Below are positions 50,957 through 60,425 of a stretch of 64,000 nucleotides of DNA, piece after piece. The DNA lies in assembly GCF_000342005.1 (NCBI RefSeq), contig NZ_AOHO01000012.1, positions 1-64,000 of the forward strand, read 5' to 3'. The notes below the pieces were generated by a model. It searched no databases, had not been told where the DNA came from, and saw nothing but the letters and a program-made list of their open reading frames with translations. Each line of letters starts with the position of its first letter. Positions within the stretch are counted from its first letter, which is position 1. Origin of the DNA: Amycolatopsis decaplanina DSM 44594 (lineage in GTDB: Bacteria > Actinomycetota > Actinomycetes > Mycobacteriales > Pseudonocardiaceae). A program made the position numbers and the translations under genes.

Positions 50957-53866
50957 TCAAAGGTGTAGTTCGCCGTTGGCGATCGCGGTCGACAGTTCAA
51001 TGCGGGAACGGTAGCCACTCCGGGTGAACAACCGGCTCAGGCGACCTTCGACGCTCTTTTCGCTCGTGATCAGCGCCGCGGCGATCTGCTTGTTGCTCAG
51101 GCCCTCGGCGGCCAGCGTCGCCAGCAGCCGCTCGTTCTCCTCCACCGTGTTCCGGCGGCCGGGAACGACGATGCCGTGCTTCTGCATGAGAGTGCGGGTC
51201 TTCGCGCGGTGCATGAGCGCCCCGAGGCCGGCCATCAGTTCGTAGGCCTCGCTGAGCAGTGCGGGATCCGCCACCCCGTGCTTCACCAGACGCGCGATGA
51301 GGACCGACAACTCGAACGGCTGACCGCGTTCATGGGCCATGCGCAGGCACTCCGTCGCCGCGTCCGCGTCCTTCGTGACCACCGCGCGCACGAAGGACGC
51401 GAGAACGGTCGCCCGGCCTGTCGGCAAGGTTCGCATCAGCCGTTCGGCCTCCGCCAGGCAGTTCACCGCGGTCTCCGGGGCGTCGAGGTCGAGAGCCAGA
51501 TCCGCCAGTTCCGCACAAGCGATGTCGCAGCCGACCACCAAGCCGCGCTCCTCGGCCGCGTTCAACGCGGTGATGAGCCGATCGGCCGCCCGCCGCGGCT
51601 CGCCGAGGGCGCGGTCGATCAGCGCCTCGGTGAAGGTCATCAGATGGGCGAGGACGGGGGCGCCCTCCCCGGCCGCGGTCACCAGTTCACGTGCGGTCGT
51701 GAACCGTCCCTGACAGACGAGAGCGGAGACCGTGGCGTTGAACATCCCGGTCGTCGCGGCGGCGAAACCGGGAGCCGATCGGTACGCCACGCTCCGGCAG
51801 GCCAGTTCTGTCGCGGCCCGGAAGTCGCCGCGCAGGACCGCGGCCGTCGCCCGGTTGGCGAGCCCCGCGTCATCCCACGAAAGCCTCTCGTTCGCCAGCA
51901 GCTCCTCGGCGCGACCGAGCTCGCCGTTGAGAAGCAAGCCCGTGAGATGCGCGTCGACCTGCTCGACGCGGTACCGCGCGATGGCACGCAATGGCCACTG
52001 CTGTCGTTCCAGGAGGCTTCGCTCGAAGTATTCCGCCTGCCCTTGCCAGAGCCCGCCGAGGGCTTTGAGCAGACGCGAGACAACGGCTTGCGGCTGTCCT
52101 TCGTGGACCGCCGTGGTAGCGGCGTCCGCCCACCGCACGGCTTCCGGCCAGCGGTCCAGCAGCGCGCACGCGGTCGCCCGGATCATCGCCCGCGATCCGG
52201 AATCCCCGGCCAAGCTGTGGTCGCCGTCCGCGATGTCGTTCAGCGGTTCGGTGGAGCCCAGGCCACTGAGACCGCGAACGAGCAGACAGTGGGCCTCGAA
52301 GACGGCCTCCGCGGGCAACTCGGACGCGAAGTCGCTCAGCATCAGCCGGACGGTGCGCAGGCTCTGCTCGTAGTCGCCGCTCTGCTGGTAGGTGGCGGCG
52401 AGCAGCAGAAGCAACTTCGCCCGTTGTGCCCGGTCGCCGGCGAGTTCGACAGCCGCGTTGAGCCAACGAGGCGCCGACGCCGCGCCGTCCTCTCCGGCTT
52501 CGATGGCACGGCGGATCAGTTCTTCCGACGCCCGCCCCGGATCCACGGCCCGGCCTGCCTCGGCAAGAAGGTTCGTCCGGTGCTCCGGATCGGGGCAGAC
52601 CGCGGTTCCCGACCACAGGGCTTCGACGGCGGCCGCCGCCAGCGTCCGGCGCTCGTACGGTCCGCATGATTCGGCCAACGTGGTGGCGTGGAGGGGGAGG
52701 ACGAAGCGCCAGGTCGCGTCCGCGCGATGGAGTACACCCTTGGCGCGCAGGGTTTCCAGACAATCCAGCACGTCCTCTTCGGAGATGCCGATCACCGCGC
52801 CTGCCAGGCGAGGCGCCGCACTGCCGAGCGGGGACAGGAAGGCCATCGCCTTCGCCACTTCCCAGGCTGCCGGGCCGAGCGCGCGAGCGGCCATGACGTG
52901 TTCACTGGGCGGGAGAGGGTCCTTCGCGGCCATCGAGGGGACGAAGTACGCGGCCCGGTTCACAATCCGGATCGCACCGCGCCGGCGCAGTGCGTCCATC
53001 GTCTCGCCCACCGCGGAGCGCACGCCACGGCTCACGGCGTGTACGTGGTCGACAAGTGCGGGTTCGGGAGCGGCCCCCAGCATTCCCCTCAGTTCGCCCG
53101 CCAGCAGCTCCTCGGTCAGCGGACGCAGGCGCAGGGTGTGCACCAGGTTCTCCCTGCGGAGCCGCGCCAGCGCCTCGCCGCCGTAGCGGGCGGCGGAGCC
53201 GTTCGCAGGGACACGGAGCGAGCCGACACATGAGAGCCGACGGCCGTCGAGCATCGGGACCAGCGCTTCGAGTACCGCGAGGGAGTCACGGTCGATCCAT
53301 TGCAGGTCGTCGAGCAACAGGACCGTGCCGTCGCCGCCGCGACGGAGAGCCGCCGCCGCGGCGTGGGCGGCACGCAGCGCCACCGCCGGTTCCTCGGCCG
53401 CACCGGCGACCGGACCGATCGTCGCCCAAGCGGGTTCGCCGGACACCGGCCCTCGCAACCGGGCGGCCGCGTCGCCCCGCCGGTTGTCGGACGGGAAGGC
53501 GAACCGGGCGGGGGTGACGTCCCCGCTCGAGGTGAATCGCATGGCCGAGACGTGCCTTCGGTCCGCTTCGTAACGTTCGGTAAGCCGAGCGAGCAGGTTC
53601 GTACGACCGGTGCCGGCGAGCCCGGTGAGCAAGACCAGTGGTTTCTCGGCTTTGAGAACCGCGTCGAGAATATTCTCCACTTCGCCATCATCGAGGCAAG
53701 CGGGAACATGGCCGGTGTAAGAAAGGCGAGTTGGCCCGACATCATGCCCGAAGTTCCCCTGTCGCGACCGAGGCGCCGGGGCGTGCGTGATGATTCGGGC
53801 CAGAACACAAATCGTCTCGCACGGCCGCGAAAAGCCCACTGGCCGGGCTGGCCGGATTCGGGACAT
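50957..53866 (-). CDS. Large LuxR-family ATPase regulator (LAL type)
   Basis: Up to 969 residues. The Walker A motif TGLAGTGRTN and the Walker B-type VLLLDDLQWIDRDS belong to an AAA/STAND ATPase (first ~350 residues from the real start). A long TPR-like helical middle and a C-terminal LuxR helix-turn-helix (LAAEGLSNKQIAAALITSEK, VEGRLSRLFTR) follow. The start is uncertain: the first ~60 residues from ATG 53866 look non-coding, and GTG at 53680 would begin just before the ATPase. It diverges from the EhpF-like gene and probably activates that operon. Confidence 0.88.
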   Translation of the reverse strand: MSRIRPARPVGFSRPCETICVLARIITHAPAPRSRQGNFGHDVGPTRLSYTGHVPACLDDGEVENILDAVLKAEKPLVLLTGLAGTGRTNLLARLTERYEADRRHVSAMRFTSSGDVTPARFAFPSDNRRGDAAARLRGPVSGEPAWATIGPVAGAAEEPAVALRAAHAAAAALRRGGDGTVLLLDDLQWIDRDSLAVLEALVPMLDGRRLSCVGSLRVPANGSAARYGGEALARLRRENLVHTLRLRPLTEELLAGELRGMLGAAPEPALVDHVHAVSRGVRSAVGETMDALRRRGAIRIVNRAAYFVPSMAAKDPLPPSEHVMAARALGPAAWEVAKAMAFLSPLGSAAPRLAGAVIGISEEDVLDCLETLRAKGVLHRADATWRFVLPLHATTLAESCGPYERRTLAAAAVEALWSGTAVCPDPEHRTNLLAEAGRAVDPGRASEELIRRAIEAGEDGAASAPRWLNAAVELAGDRAQRAKLLLLLAATYQQSGDYEQSLRTVRLMLSDFASELPAEAVFEAHCLLVRGLSGLGSTEPLNDIADGDHSLAGDSGSRAMIRATACALLDRWPEAVRWADAATTAVHEGQPQAVVSRLLKALGGLWQGQAEYFERSLLERQQWPLRAIARYRVEQVDAHLTGLLLNGELGRAEELLANERLSWDDAGLANRATAAVLRGDFRAATELACRSVAYRSAPGFAAATTGMFNATVSALVCQGRFTTARELVTAAGEGAPVLAHLMTFTEALIDRALGEPRRAADRLITALNAAEERGLVVGCDIACAELADLALDLDAPETAVNCLAEAERLMRTLPTGRATVLASFVRAVVTKDADAATECLRMAHERGQPFELSVLIARLVKHGVADPALLSEAYELMAGLGALMHRAKTRTLMQKHGIVVPGRRNTVEENERLLATLAAEGLSNKQIAAALITSEKSVEGRLSRLFTRSGYRSRIELSTAIANGELHL

Positions 53867-54023
53867 AAAGGCATCCGGTCTGAACGATCGAGCTCGCTTG
53901 TTGCTCTTTTCGGGTCACTCGGGCCGAGCGGTATTGCGCCTCGGCTCAATCGACCTATCTCATGGCGCTCGGTCGGTCAGGCACTGTCCGGACAAGTTCT
54001 TCAAGAGCGACAGGGTGAAGTCG

Positions 54024-55124
54024 ATGACCGGTATCGCATCATTCCTCGAGTGGGATGACGAGCGCGTTGCCACTGAGCAAGAGTTCTATTCGGCTGCGAT
54101 GGAATGGCATTTCGGCCCGAAGACCGGATCCCGGTTCTGGCTGGAAAAGGCGGGTTCTCTTGGCTTCGACCCGCGGTGTGACATCCGCGGCCATGCCGAT
54201 CTGCGGCGGTTCCCGAACGTGGTAGCCGAGTTCAGGCACATCCCCATCGAGGATCTGATCCCTCGTGGATACGAAGGAAAGACCGACGTCGTCGGCGCTT
54301 TCGACAGCGGAGGCACGACAGGTGCGCCGAAACGGGTGCCTCTGCTGTCGGACTGGATGTCACGTTCACTGCGGTGGAAGTCGGCAAGGATGGACGAGCT
54401 GGGGCTCCCGCGCGGAGTGAATTGGCTGACCCTCGCGCCGAGTGGGCCGCACATTTTCGGCAGGCTCATGGCCGAGGTGACCCGGATGCGCGAAGGCATC
54501 TGCTTCACGGTCGATCTCGACCCGCGCTGGGTGCGGAAGTGCCTGAGCGCCGGGCAGGCCGAAGAAGCGGACAGGTACGCCGAGCACGTCGTCGACCAGG
54601 CGGAATCCATACTCGCGCAGCAGGACATCGGCGTTCTGGTGGCCACGCCTCCGTTGCTCGGCCGTATGGCCGAACGCGACAAGCTGGTGGATCTCGTCAA
54701 CGAGAAAGTGGCCGTGATCATGTGGGGTGGCGCGCATTTGGACGCCGACACCCGCAAGGTCCTTCAGGAAGAGGTCTTCCCGGACGTGCGCTTGTGCGGC
54801 CAGTACGGCAGCACGATGATTCTGGGCGGGAGCATGGAACGCGCGGAAGCACCGCGGACGGCGGGGCAGTGCGTTTTCGATTCCTTCTCTCCCTACACGA
54901 CGTTTTCCGTCGTCGACCCGAGTTCCCAGCTCGAAGTGGCCGAAGGCGAGCGCGGCCAGGTCGTGATGCATCACGTCAGCAAATCGCTGCTGTTGCCGAA
55001 CAATCCGGAACGGGATCTCGCCGTCCGGATCGCCGCGCGGCCGGGGTCACTCGGGGATTCGGTGGCCGATGTCACGCCGGTCCCGGTGTTCGAGGCGGCC
55101 GAAGTGATCGAGGGCGTCTACTAG
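54024..55124 (+). CDS. Carboxylate-activating ANL enzyme, EhpF/phenylacetate-CoA-ligase-like
   Basis: 366 residues, shorter than full ANL ligases (>430). Recognisable: FDSGGTTGAPKRVP (P-loop-like), LAPSGPHIFGRLMAEV, MWGGAHLDADT and LCGQYGSTMILGG. The normal C-terminal lid with catalytic Lys is reduced or absent. The closest match I recall is EhpF of the D-alanylgriseoluteic-acid (phenazine) pathway, which acts with an aldehyde-dehydrogenase-like EhpG to reduce a phenazine carboxylate. ATG at 54024 follows AGGGTGAAG. The stop overlaps the next start (TAGTG). Confidence 0.75.
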   Translation: MTGIASFLEWDDERVATEQEFYSAAMEWHFGPKTGSRFWLEKAGSLGFDPRCDIRGHADLRRFPNVVAEFRHIPIEDLIPRGYEGKTDVVGAFDSGGTTGAPKRVPLLSDWMSRSLRWKSARMDELGLPRGVNWLTLAPSGPHIFGRLMAEVTRMREGICFTVDLDPRWVRKCLSAGQAEEADRYAEHVVDQAESILAQQDIGVLVATPPLLGRMAERDKLVDLVNEKVAVIMWGGAHLDADTRKVLQEEVFPDVRLCGQYGSTMILGGSMERAEAPRTAGQCVFDSFSPYTTFSVVDPSSQLEVAEGERGQVVMHHVSKSLLLPNNPERDLAVRIAARPGSLGDSVADVTPVPVFEAAEVIEGVY

Positions 55125-56518
55125 TGACCGCGATTCCGCGCCTCGACGCGCTCGGACCTTCAGGTTCCTTCCGGTCGCACCAAAGTGCACCGGTCACCGG
55201 GGTGGCCGGGATGGCAATCGCGGAGTTGAGTCTCGTTCCGAGTCTCTATGCCAAAAGAAGCGTTCGGACGATGCGGCGGGCACAGCCGTTGCCTCCTGCG
55301 GACCGGAAGGCGGCGCTCGCGGCAGCCGGCGATCTTTTCCTGGACACGGTCGGCGATGTTCCCTTGGCCGAATACGAGCGGCAGGTGGCCGAAGCCTCCG
55401 GAGTCGCGTTGGCCGTCGTGCGGGCGGCATCACGGTCCATCGCCCGCAGTGCCACCGAGGCGGAGGAAATCGTGCGTCAGGCTCGCCCCACCGGGGCGAT
55501 CGACGACTGGCGCGGGGTTCCCGAGGCGGGTGCGGTGTGGACCCGGCGGGGCGAGGTCCTGGTGGTGCAGGCACCGGGGAACCACCCGGCGACGCATACG
55601 GTGTGGCTCGAAGCGCTGGCCCTGGGCTACCGGGTCGCCGTCCGGCCGTCCAGCCGGGAGCCGTTCACCCCGTACCGGCTGGTGAGTGCCTTGCGTGCCT
55701 GTGGTTTCCCCGAGGATCAGGTGACTTTTCTGCCCACCGAGCGCGCGGTGGCCCGGGACCTCGTGAACGCCGCGGACCTGGCTTTGGTCTACGGAGGAAG
55801 CGAAGTCGCGGCGATGTACCGAGGCCGAGCGGACGTCTCGGTGCAGGGGCCGGGCCGGTCCAAGATCCTGCTCGCCGACGGTCGATGGGCCGACCACGTC
55901 GACACGGTGGTCTCCTCGGTCGCCGGATTCGGGGGAACCGCCTGCGTGAACACTTCGGCGGTCCTGGTCGATGGTGACGCCGCGGCCTTCGCCCACGAGC
56001 TGGCGCGCCGGCTGGGTGAGCTCCCCGTCGCGCGCCCGTCGGACGAAGCCGCCGTCCTGCCCGCCTTCTCACTCGAACGCGCACACGCCCTCGAAGCCTA
56101 TGTCCGCGGCAAACTGGACGGCGGCCGGATGATTCCCGGCGGCAGGCTCGCCGCTCCGCTGCCCGGCGGAGGTGCGGTTCTCCGTCCGGCGGTCGTCCTG
56201 CTCGACCGGTGTGACGCGCCGCAACTGTCCATCGAACTCCCTTTTCCGTGTGTCTGGGTCGCTCCGTGGTCACCGGCTGACGGGATCGGCCCGCTGCGGG
56301 ACAGTCTGACGGTCACTGCCATCACCGACGACGAAGCACTTCTTTCTTCGCTGGCGGAAGACGGCACGATCGGCAACCTGCACATCGGCGACCGGCCCAC
56401 GCACGAAATGCGGCCGGGGCTCCCGCACGAGGGACACCTGGCGGAGTTCCTGATGCGAAGCAAGACCGTGATCCGAGACCTCGTTCCCCACCGAGACGGC
56501 CGACGACTGCGACCTTAG
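55124..56518 (+). CDS. Acyl-CoA reductase/aldehyde dehydrogenase-like (EhpG-like)
   Basis: 464 residues with an aldehyde-dehydrogenase fold: VLVVQAPGNHPATHT (the Asn-containing nucleotide loop), YRVAVRPSSREPF, ADLALVYGGSE and the catalytic Cys region FGGTACVNTSAV. It starts GTG at 55124, coupled to the EhpF-like gene. Together the pair should turn a carboxylic acid into an aldehyde or alcohol. Given phzF and phzB nearby, the substrate is likely phenazine-1-carboxylate, phenazine-1,6-dicarboxylate or a relative. The exact reaction is inference. Confidence 0.8.
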   Translation: MTAIPRLDALGPSGSFRSHQSAPVTGVAGMAIAELSLVPSLYAKRSVRTMRRAQPLPPADRKAALAAAGDLFLDTVGDVPLAEYERQVAEASGVALAVVRAASRSIARSATEAEEIVRQARPTGAIDDWRGVPEAGAVWTRRGEVLVVQAPGNHPATHTVWLEALALGYRVAVRPSSREPFTPYRLVSALRACGFPEDQVTFLPTERAVARDLVNAADLALVYGGSEVAAMYRGRADVSVQGPGRSKILLADGRWADHVDTVVSSVAGFGGTACVNTSAVLVDGDAAAFAHELARRLGELPVARPSDEAAVLPAFSLERAHALEAYVRGKLDGGRMIPGGRLAAPLPGGGAVLRPAVVLLDRCDAPQLSIELPFPCVWVAPWSPADGIGPLRDSLTVTAITDDEALLSSLAEDGTIGNLHIGDRPTHEMRPGLPHEGHLAEFLMRSKTVIRDLVPHRDGRRLRP

Positions 56519-56526
56519 GAAGAAGA

Positions 56527-58182
56527 ATGCTGGACACCGAAGACGAACGACGACTGCGCGACGTGATCGGGCGGCTCGGCGGACTGACGGCGGCGGGATC
56601 GTTCGCCCATGTGCTCGGGAGCCCTGTCGACCCCGGCATCGCGAACGCCGTCCGTTTCGATCACGCGGCGCTGCTCGTGTTCCCCGACACCGTTTCCGAC
56701 GTCCGAGACTTCCTCGCGGCGTCCGGATTCGTCGCCGGGCCGTCCGTGCCGAGCCGGGTCGTCCGAGCCCGGCTCGCCGAGCGACATCAGGTTCCCGAGG
56801 AGGAGCTGGAGGTCACCATCGTGCACGGTCGGCCTTCCGATGGCGCGCCGGGTGGCCTGGAGATCTTCGTGCTGCCGCGGGAGGCGGCCGACGCGATCGC
56901 ACCGGGACTCGTCGACCAGGAGCGCGCGACAGGAGAGGAGTCCCACGCTGGCTGGCTGGTCGCCCCGGAGAGGCTCGAGCAGGCACGGCGGACCTGCCTT
57001 CATCTGTCGTCGATGACCCCTGACGGGGGCGGCTACAACCCCTGCGACGACCGCGACTCCGGTGGCCGTTCGGTGGTGTACTTCAAGACCGGACCGGACG
57101 GTGACGGTCGCCGCTCCCGAATCGAACTGACCGCCCATGGGCAGCACGCCGAGGTCCTCGCCGCGCACCTGACCGAGCCGGCCCGATCCGCCGGCGAACA
57201 CAAAGCACTCCTTTCGATCCTCAGTGGACATTGGGCCGCGCGTGCCCTGCACGTGGCAGTGGAGATCGGGCTCGCCGACGCGTTGGGTGACGAGCACCTC
57301 GGTGCCCCGGACGTCGCCGCCGCGGTCGATTGTGATCCGCTCGCGATCGCTCGGCTGCTGCGCTATCTCACCCGGTCGGAGGTGGTCCGGGAGCGGGACA
57401 ACGGCACGTTCGAGTTGACCGAGCGAGGGAAACTGCTCCGATCCGAAGACCCGTTCAGCGGGCTGATCGAGCTCTACGGCACCGAGTTCTACGATGCCTG
57501 GAGCGAGTTCCCCACAGCGGTGCGGACCGGACGTACCGCGTTCAGCCATCGGTACGGCGTGGAGCATTTCGAGTACTTCTCGACCGAGCCCGAAACCTCC
57601 CATCGGTTCGACCGCTCGATGCAGGCGGTGACCCGGCTGGTGGCCGAGGAACTCAGCCGCAGCTATCCGTTCGTGGACGGTACGACGGTGGTCGACATCG
57701 GGGGAGGCAACGGCACACTCCTCCGGACCGTCCTCGAGGACCACGCCGGTGTGACCGGCGTGGTGTTCGATCGCTCGCACGTCGTCGAGGCCGCGGAGAC
57801 CGAAAGGCGACCGGGCGGCTTGCGGTTCGTGGCGGGGGACTTCTTCGCCGAGGTGCCCGGGGGAGCGGACACCTACCTGCTGTCGCGGGTACTGCACGAC
57901 TGGAACGACGAGGACTGCGATCGCATTCTTCGCAACTGCCGTCGAGCCTGTGCTTCCGGTGCCCGGCTCCTGGTGCTGGAGCGCCTGTTACCCGACCGGC
58001 CGGGTGCGCCCTTCGACGCCGATCTCGCCGCTCCGTGGGATCTGCAGATGCTCGCCATCACGGGCGGACAGGAGCGCAGCCGGGACGAGTACGACAAGAT
58101 GATGTACGCCAACAGTTTCCGGGTCGACTCCGTCATCCCGATGCCCGTTGACCTGAAGCTGCTGGTGGCGACCGCCTTGTAG
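56527..58182 (+). CDS. O-methyltransferase with an N-terminal VOC-like extension
   Basis: 551 residues. Residues ~225-551 are a complete class I O-methyltransferase with dimerisation helices (LSGHWAARALHVAVEIGLAD), motif I VVDIGGGNGTLLR, VAGDFF and the catalytic-region SRVLHDWNDEDC, as in phenazine, anthracycline and mitomycin methyltransferases. Residues ~1-220 are extra; they contain VRFDHAALLVFPDTV, GGLEIFVLPRE and SVVYFKTGP, which look like two halves of a vicinal-oxygen-chelate or related beta domain. Usual family members lack this. ATG follows AGGAAGA. It is likely the phenazine O-methyltransferase of the cluster. Confidence 0.82.
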   Translation: MLDTEDERRLRDVIGRLGGLTAAGSFAHVLGSPVDPGIANAVRFDHAALLVFPDTVSDVRDFLAASGFVAGPSVPSRVVRARLAERHQVPEEELEVTIVHGRPSDGAPGGLEIFVLPREAADAIAPGLVDQERATGEESHAGWLVAPERLEQARRTCLHLSSMTPDGGGYNPCDDRDSGGRSVVYFKTGPDGDGRRSRIELTAHGQHAEVLAAHLTEPARSAGEHKALLSILSGHWAARALHVAVEIGLADALGDEHLGAPDVAAAVDCDPLAIARLLRYLTRSEVVRERDNGTFELTERGKLLRSEDPFSGLIELYGTEFYDAWSEFPTAVRTGRTAFSHRYGVEHFEYFSTEPETSHRFDRSMQAVTRLVAEELSRSYPFVDGTTVVDIGGGNGTLLRTVLEDHAGVTGVVFDRSHVVEAAETERRPGGLRFVAGDFFAEVPGGADTYLLSRVLHDWNDEDCDRILRNCRRACASGARLLVLERLLPDRPGAPFDADLAAPWDLQMLAITGGQERSRDEYDKMMYANSFRVDSVIPMPVDLKLLVATAL

Positions 58183-58421
58183 GCACCCTGACGGCCTTCG
58201 TGGGATGTGCCGGAATCCGCACGGTCCCGGTCACCGGGGTTATTGAGGGGTAAGTCAAACGTGTCGTGGCGTGGGGCCGGTGTCGCTCCTGCGTAGGCGT
58301 TCTTCTAGTAATGAGGGAGGCTTTCGCTATCGTCGGATGTGGCCCCTGGTGACGGTGGGGCGGCTGTGACGCAGGGTTCCGGCGGGAGCGGGCTCGCGCA
58401 GGGCCTCACCCGGCTCTTGAC

Positions 58422-58614
58422 TGTCCATAAGGGACACTTTTCGAGACAAATGTGCCCGGTTTGGGCGACTTGCACGGTTTCACGAGGTGTCGTGAGTGAT
58501 TTTGGTTGGTTCTAACCCTCATTACCACTCACGACAGTGCCCCCGTTCCCGCAGAAAACGTATATAGCGGCATCAATCGGACACCCGGCCGTCCGGCGGT
58601 GTCCCTTGTGGACA
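58422..58614 (-). repeat. Dispersed MITE-like element, copy B
   Basis: Reverse-orientation homologue of 14118-14298. The terminal repeat TGTCCATAAGGGACAC lies at 58422-58437 and its partner, GTGTCCCTTGTGGACA, ends at 58614. The inner inverted repeat TCGTGAGTGAT is at 58490-58500, with its complement near 58527-58535. The reverse complement aligns with copy A along its entire length with a few small indels. The homology extends to the outer CTCTTGAC at 58414. Confidence 0.8.
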
Positions 58615-58750
58615 CTGAAGCCCCGCCGGTGTTCAGAATCAGGCCTGCCCCACCTCGGCTTGCCCTTGATCAACGGCACTTGCGGCCCGCGACAGCGCGG
58701 GGATGGTCACCTGACCTGCAAGATCTCGACCTGCCGACACCCTGGCGCCA

Positions 58751-58864
58751 GACGCAAGGAAGGGCGCCTTTATGTACTTCGGCAAGGCGTGACTCGCGTG
58801 TTTGGGGACGTGACTCGCGTGTCTGGATGCCGCACTCGGGGGTGCGGAGTCTGAACACGCGAGT
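58751..58864. repeat. Half hairpin plus short GACTCGCGTGT repeats
   Basis: 58751-58782 (GACGCAAGGAAGGGCGCCTT, then TATGTACTTCGG) matches the right arm of the hairpin at 45497-45557 with two changes, but the left arm is missing. Directly after it GTGACTCGCGTGT occurs at 58789-58801 and 58810-58822, with the inverted form ACACGCGAGT at 58855-58864. The stretch looks like accumulated short palindromic repeats with no gene. Confidence 0.6.
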
Positions 58865-58867
58865 GGT

Positions 58868-59217
58868 GGAGTGGGGAGGTCGGCTCCTCGGCTACGTCGA
58901 ACTGGTCTTTCGCGGCGAAGCCGTCGATCAAGTCGACGACGCATTCGCGGATGACCGGTTCGAGCACGGCGATGCGCCTGGCAGAGAACGCCCGGACGTT
59001 GTGCGTGCGCACCCCGCGTGTGTTGTCTCGGCTTCCTCGGCGAGCGGGTGGGCCGGTGTCTGTGTGATCGAGCCCGAAAGGGTCTCGTCGTCGGTGAAGA
59101 TTCGTTTGACGTCTTCGTGCCTGGTCGCCGGCCACATGTCGAGCCGCAGGTCGTAGAAAACCACTTCCGGCCGTTGTCAACCGCCATTTGCCCTCCATCG
59201 AAGTAGTCGAAGCTCAT
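58868..59217 (-). pseudogene. Cytochrome P450 N-terminal fragment, frameshifted
   Basis: Read leftward from 59217: MSFDYFDGGQMAVDNGRKWF, then in another frame YDLRLDMWPATRHEDVKRIF (the early beta-sheet and B-helix region of bacterial P450s), then in a third frame RAFSARRIAVLEPVIRECVV followed by DGFAAKDQFDV (the region after the usual DPPxHTxxR). It breaks off near 58868 in repeat DNA. At least two frameshifts and no I-helix, ExxR or heme loop: a dead remnant. Confidence 0.75.
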
Positions 59218-59628
59218 GCTCGCCGTGATTGAGAATCATCGAATCGGCGGATGGTGTTTTCGTGTCGGTCAGGGGTGCGCGCCTCGGCGGCGTAGCGATT
59301 AAAATGCCTGGTCATGTCCATGGTTAGTGCATCGGCGAGGTCTCGTCAAATGACGACCGGGCGATGTTTCATCACCCTGATGAGCCTTGACGGAGCCGGA
59401 GTTTTCAAATAGCAGAGAACGATTTGCGGAATTGTGTATGTATATTAAAAGTGTGGTTGGCGAATAGGCCTGTCCCTTCGTTTCGTCCTTGTTGACAGAT
59501 TTCTGTGAGCCGGGGCACATTACCGGTGATCCGGAGACGCGAGGTGAAGCTGGGAATGCGTTCACGATCACTCTGCCCGGCGTGGTGATCGGGTATGAAA
59601 AGTCCGTCCGCTTTGTTAGGAATCGACG
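59218..59628. other. Low-GC intergenic region, no gene found
   Basis: 411 bp between divergent remnants. GC drops at ~59405-59460 (for example TGTATGTATATTAAAAG), as for an old promoter. Open frames here are Arg/Ser/Pro-rich shadows. The lost PKS gene probably had its promoter here. Confidence 0.4.
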
Positions 59629-60425
59629 ATGACGCAAGAAGGCCTGCTCACCGCGATCTCCATCGAGGAATGGCTGATCACGCCTTGCGACGGTGATGGG
59701 GATCGACCCTCGATCCATTGACGCGGAGGAACGGTTCAGCCGATACGAACTCGACTCGATGCGCGCGGTCGGCCTGCTCAATGAACTCGGCGCCGCCTTG
59801 GGGTGGCGGTTACGGCCGACCTTGCTGTGGGAGAACCCCACCATCAAGTCGCTGGCCGACGCGGTGAGCACGCGAGCACAACCGAAAGCGCCGCGCGCAG
59901 CCGCGGTCGCCGGCGGGCCCCGGCTCGAAGATCCGATCGCCGTGGTCGGGATGGCGTGCCGGTTCCCCGGCGGATCTGCTCGACGCCGTCGCGGAGCTGT
60001 ACGCGGCGGGTTACGGCATCGACTGGGACCGCCTCCAGCACCACGGCGGCCGGACGGTGTCGTTGCCCTCCTACCCATGGCAGCGCGAACGGTACTGGCG
60101 GGATTCCGAGCCGGAGCCGGGCTTGAGCGCGCGGCTCCCCGACGACGGATCGGTCGAAGAACGGTTGGCCGACCGGGTGGCACGGGTGCTCCGCGTGGCG
60201 CGGGAGGACGTCCGGCTGACCACGCTCGGCATGACGTCGTTGATGGCGATGGAACTGCGCAACCTCGTACTGCGCGACCTGGCGGTGACGCTTCCGGTCT
60301 CTCTCGTGCTGAGGGCTCCGGACATCTCCGCTCTCGCCGCCGAGGTACAGGCATTGATGGGTTCCGACCGGACGGCGTCGGACGCCGGCGGGGCCGTCGG
60401 CTCGATGGAACGGATCGAGATATGA
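59629..60425 (+). pseudogene. Modular PKS remnant with KS-AT deleted
   Basis: It begins MTQEGLLTAISIEEWLIT, then shifts frame near 59678 into TVMGIDPRSID. An ACP follows (RYELDSMRAVGLLNELGA), leading to a KS start, DPIAVVGMACRFPGG. At about 59970 it jumps directly to the end of an acyltransferase (LLDAVAELYAAGYG; SLPSYPWQRERYW), then a second ACP (LTTLGMTSLMAMELRNL) and a stop at 60425. Roughly a KS plus most of an AT (~2.5 kb) is missing between two in-family points, a clean internal deletion. Not functional as a module. Confidence 0.8.
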
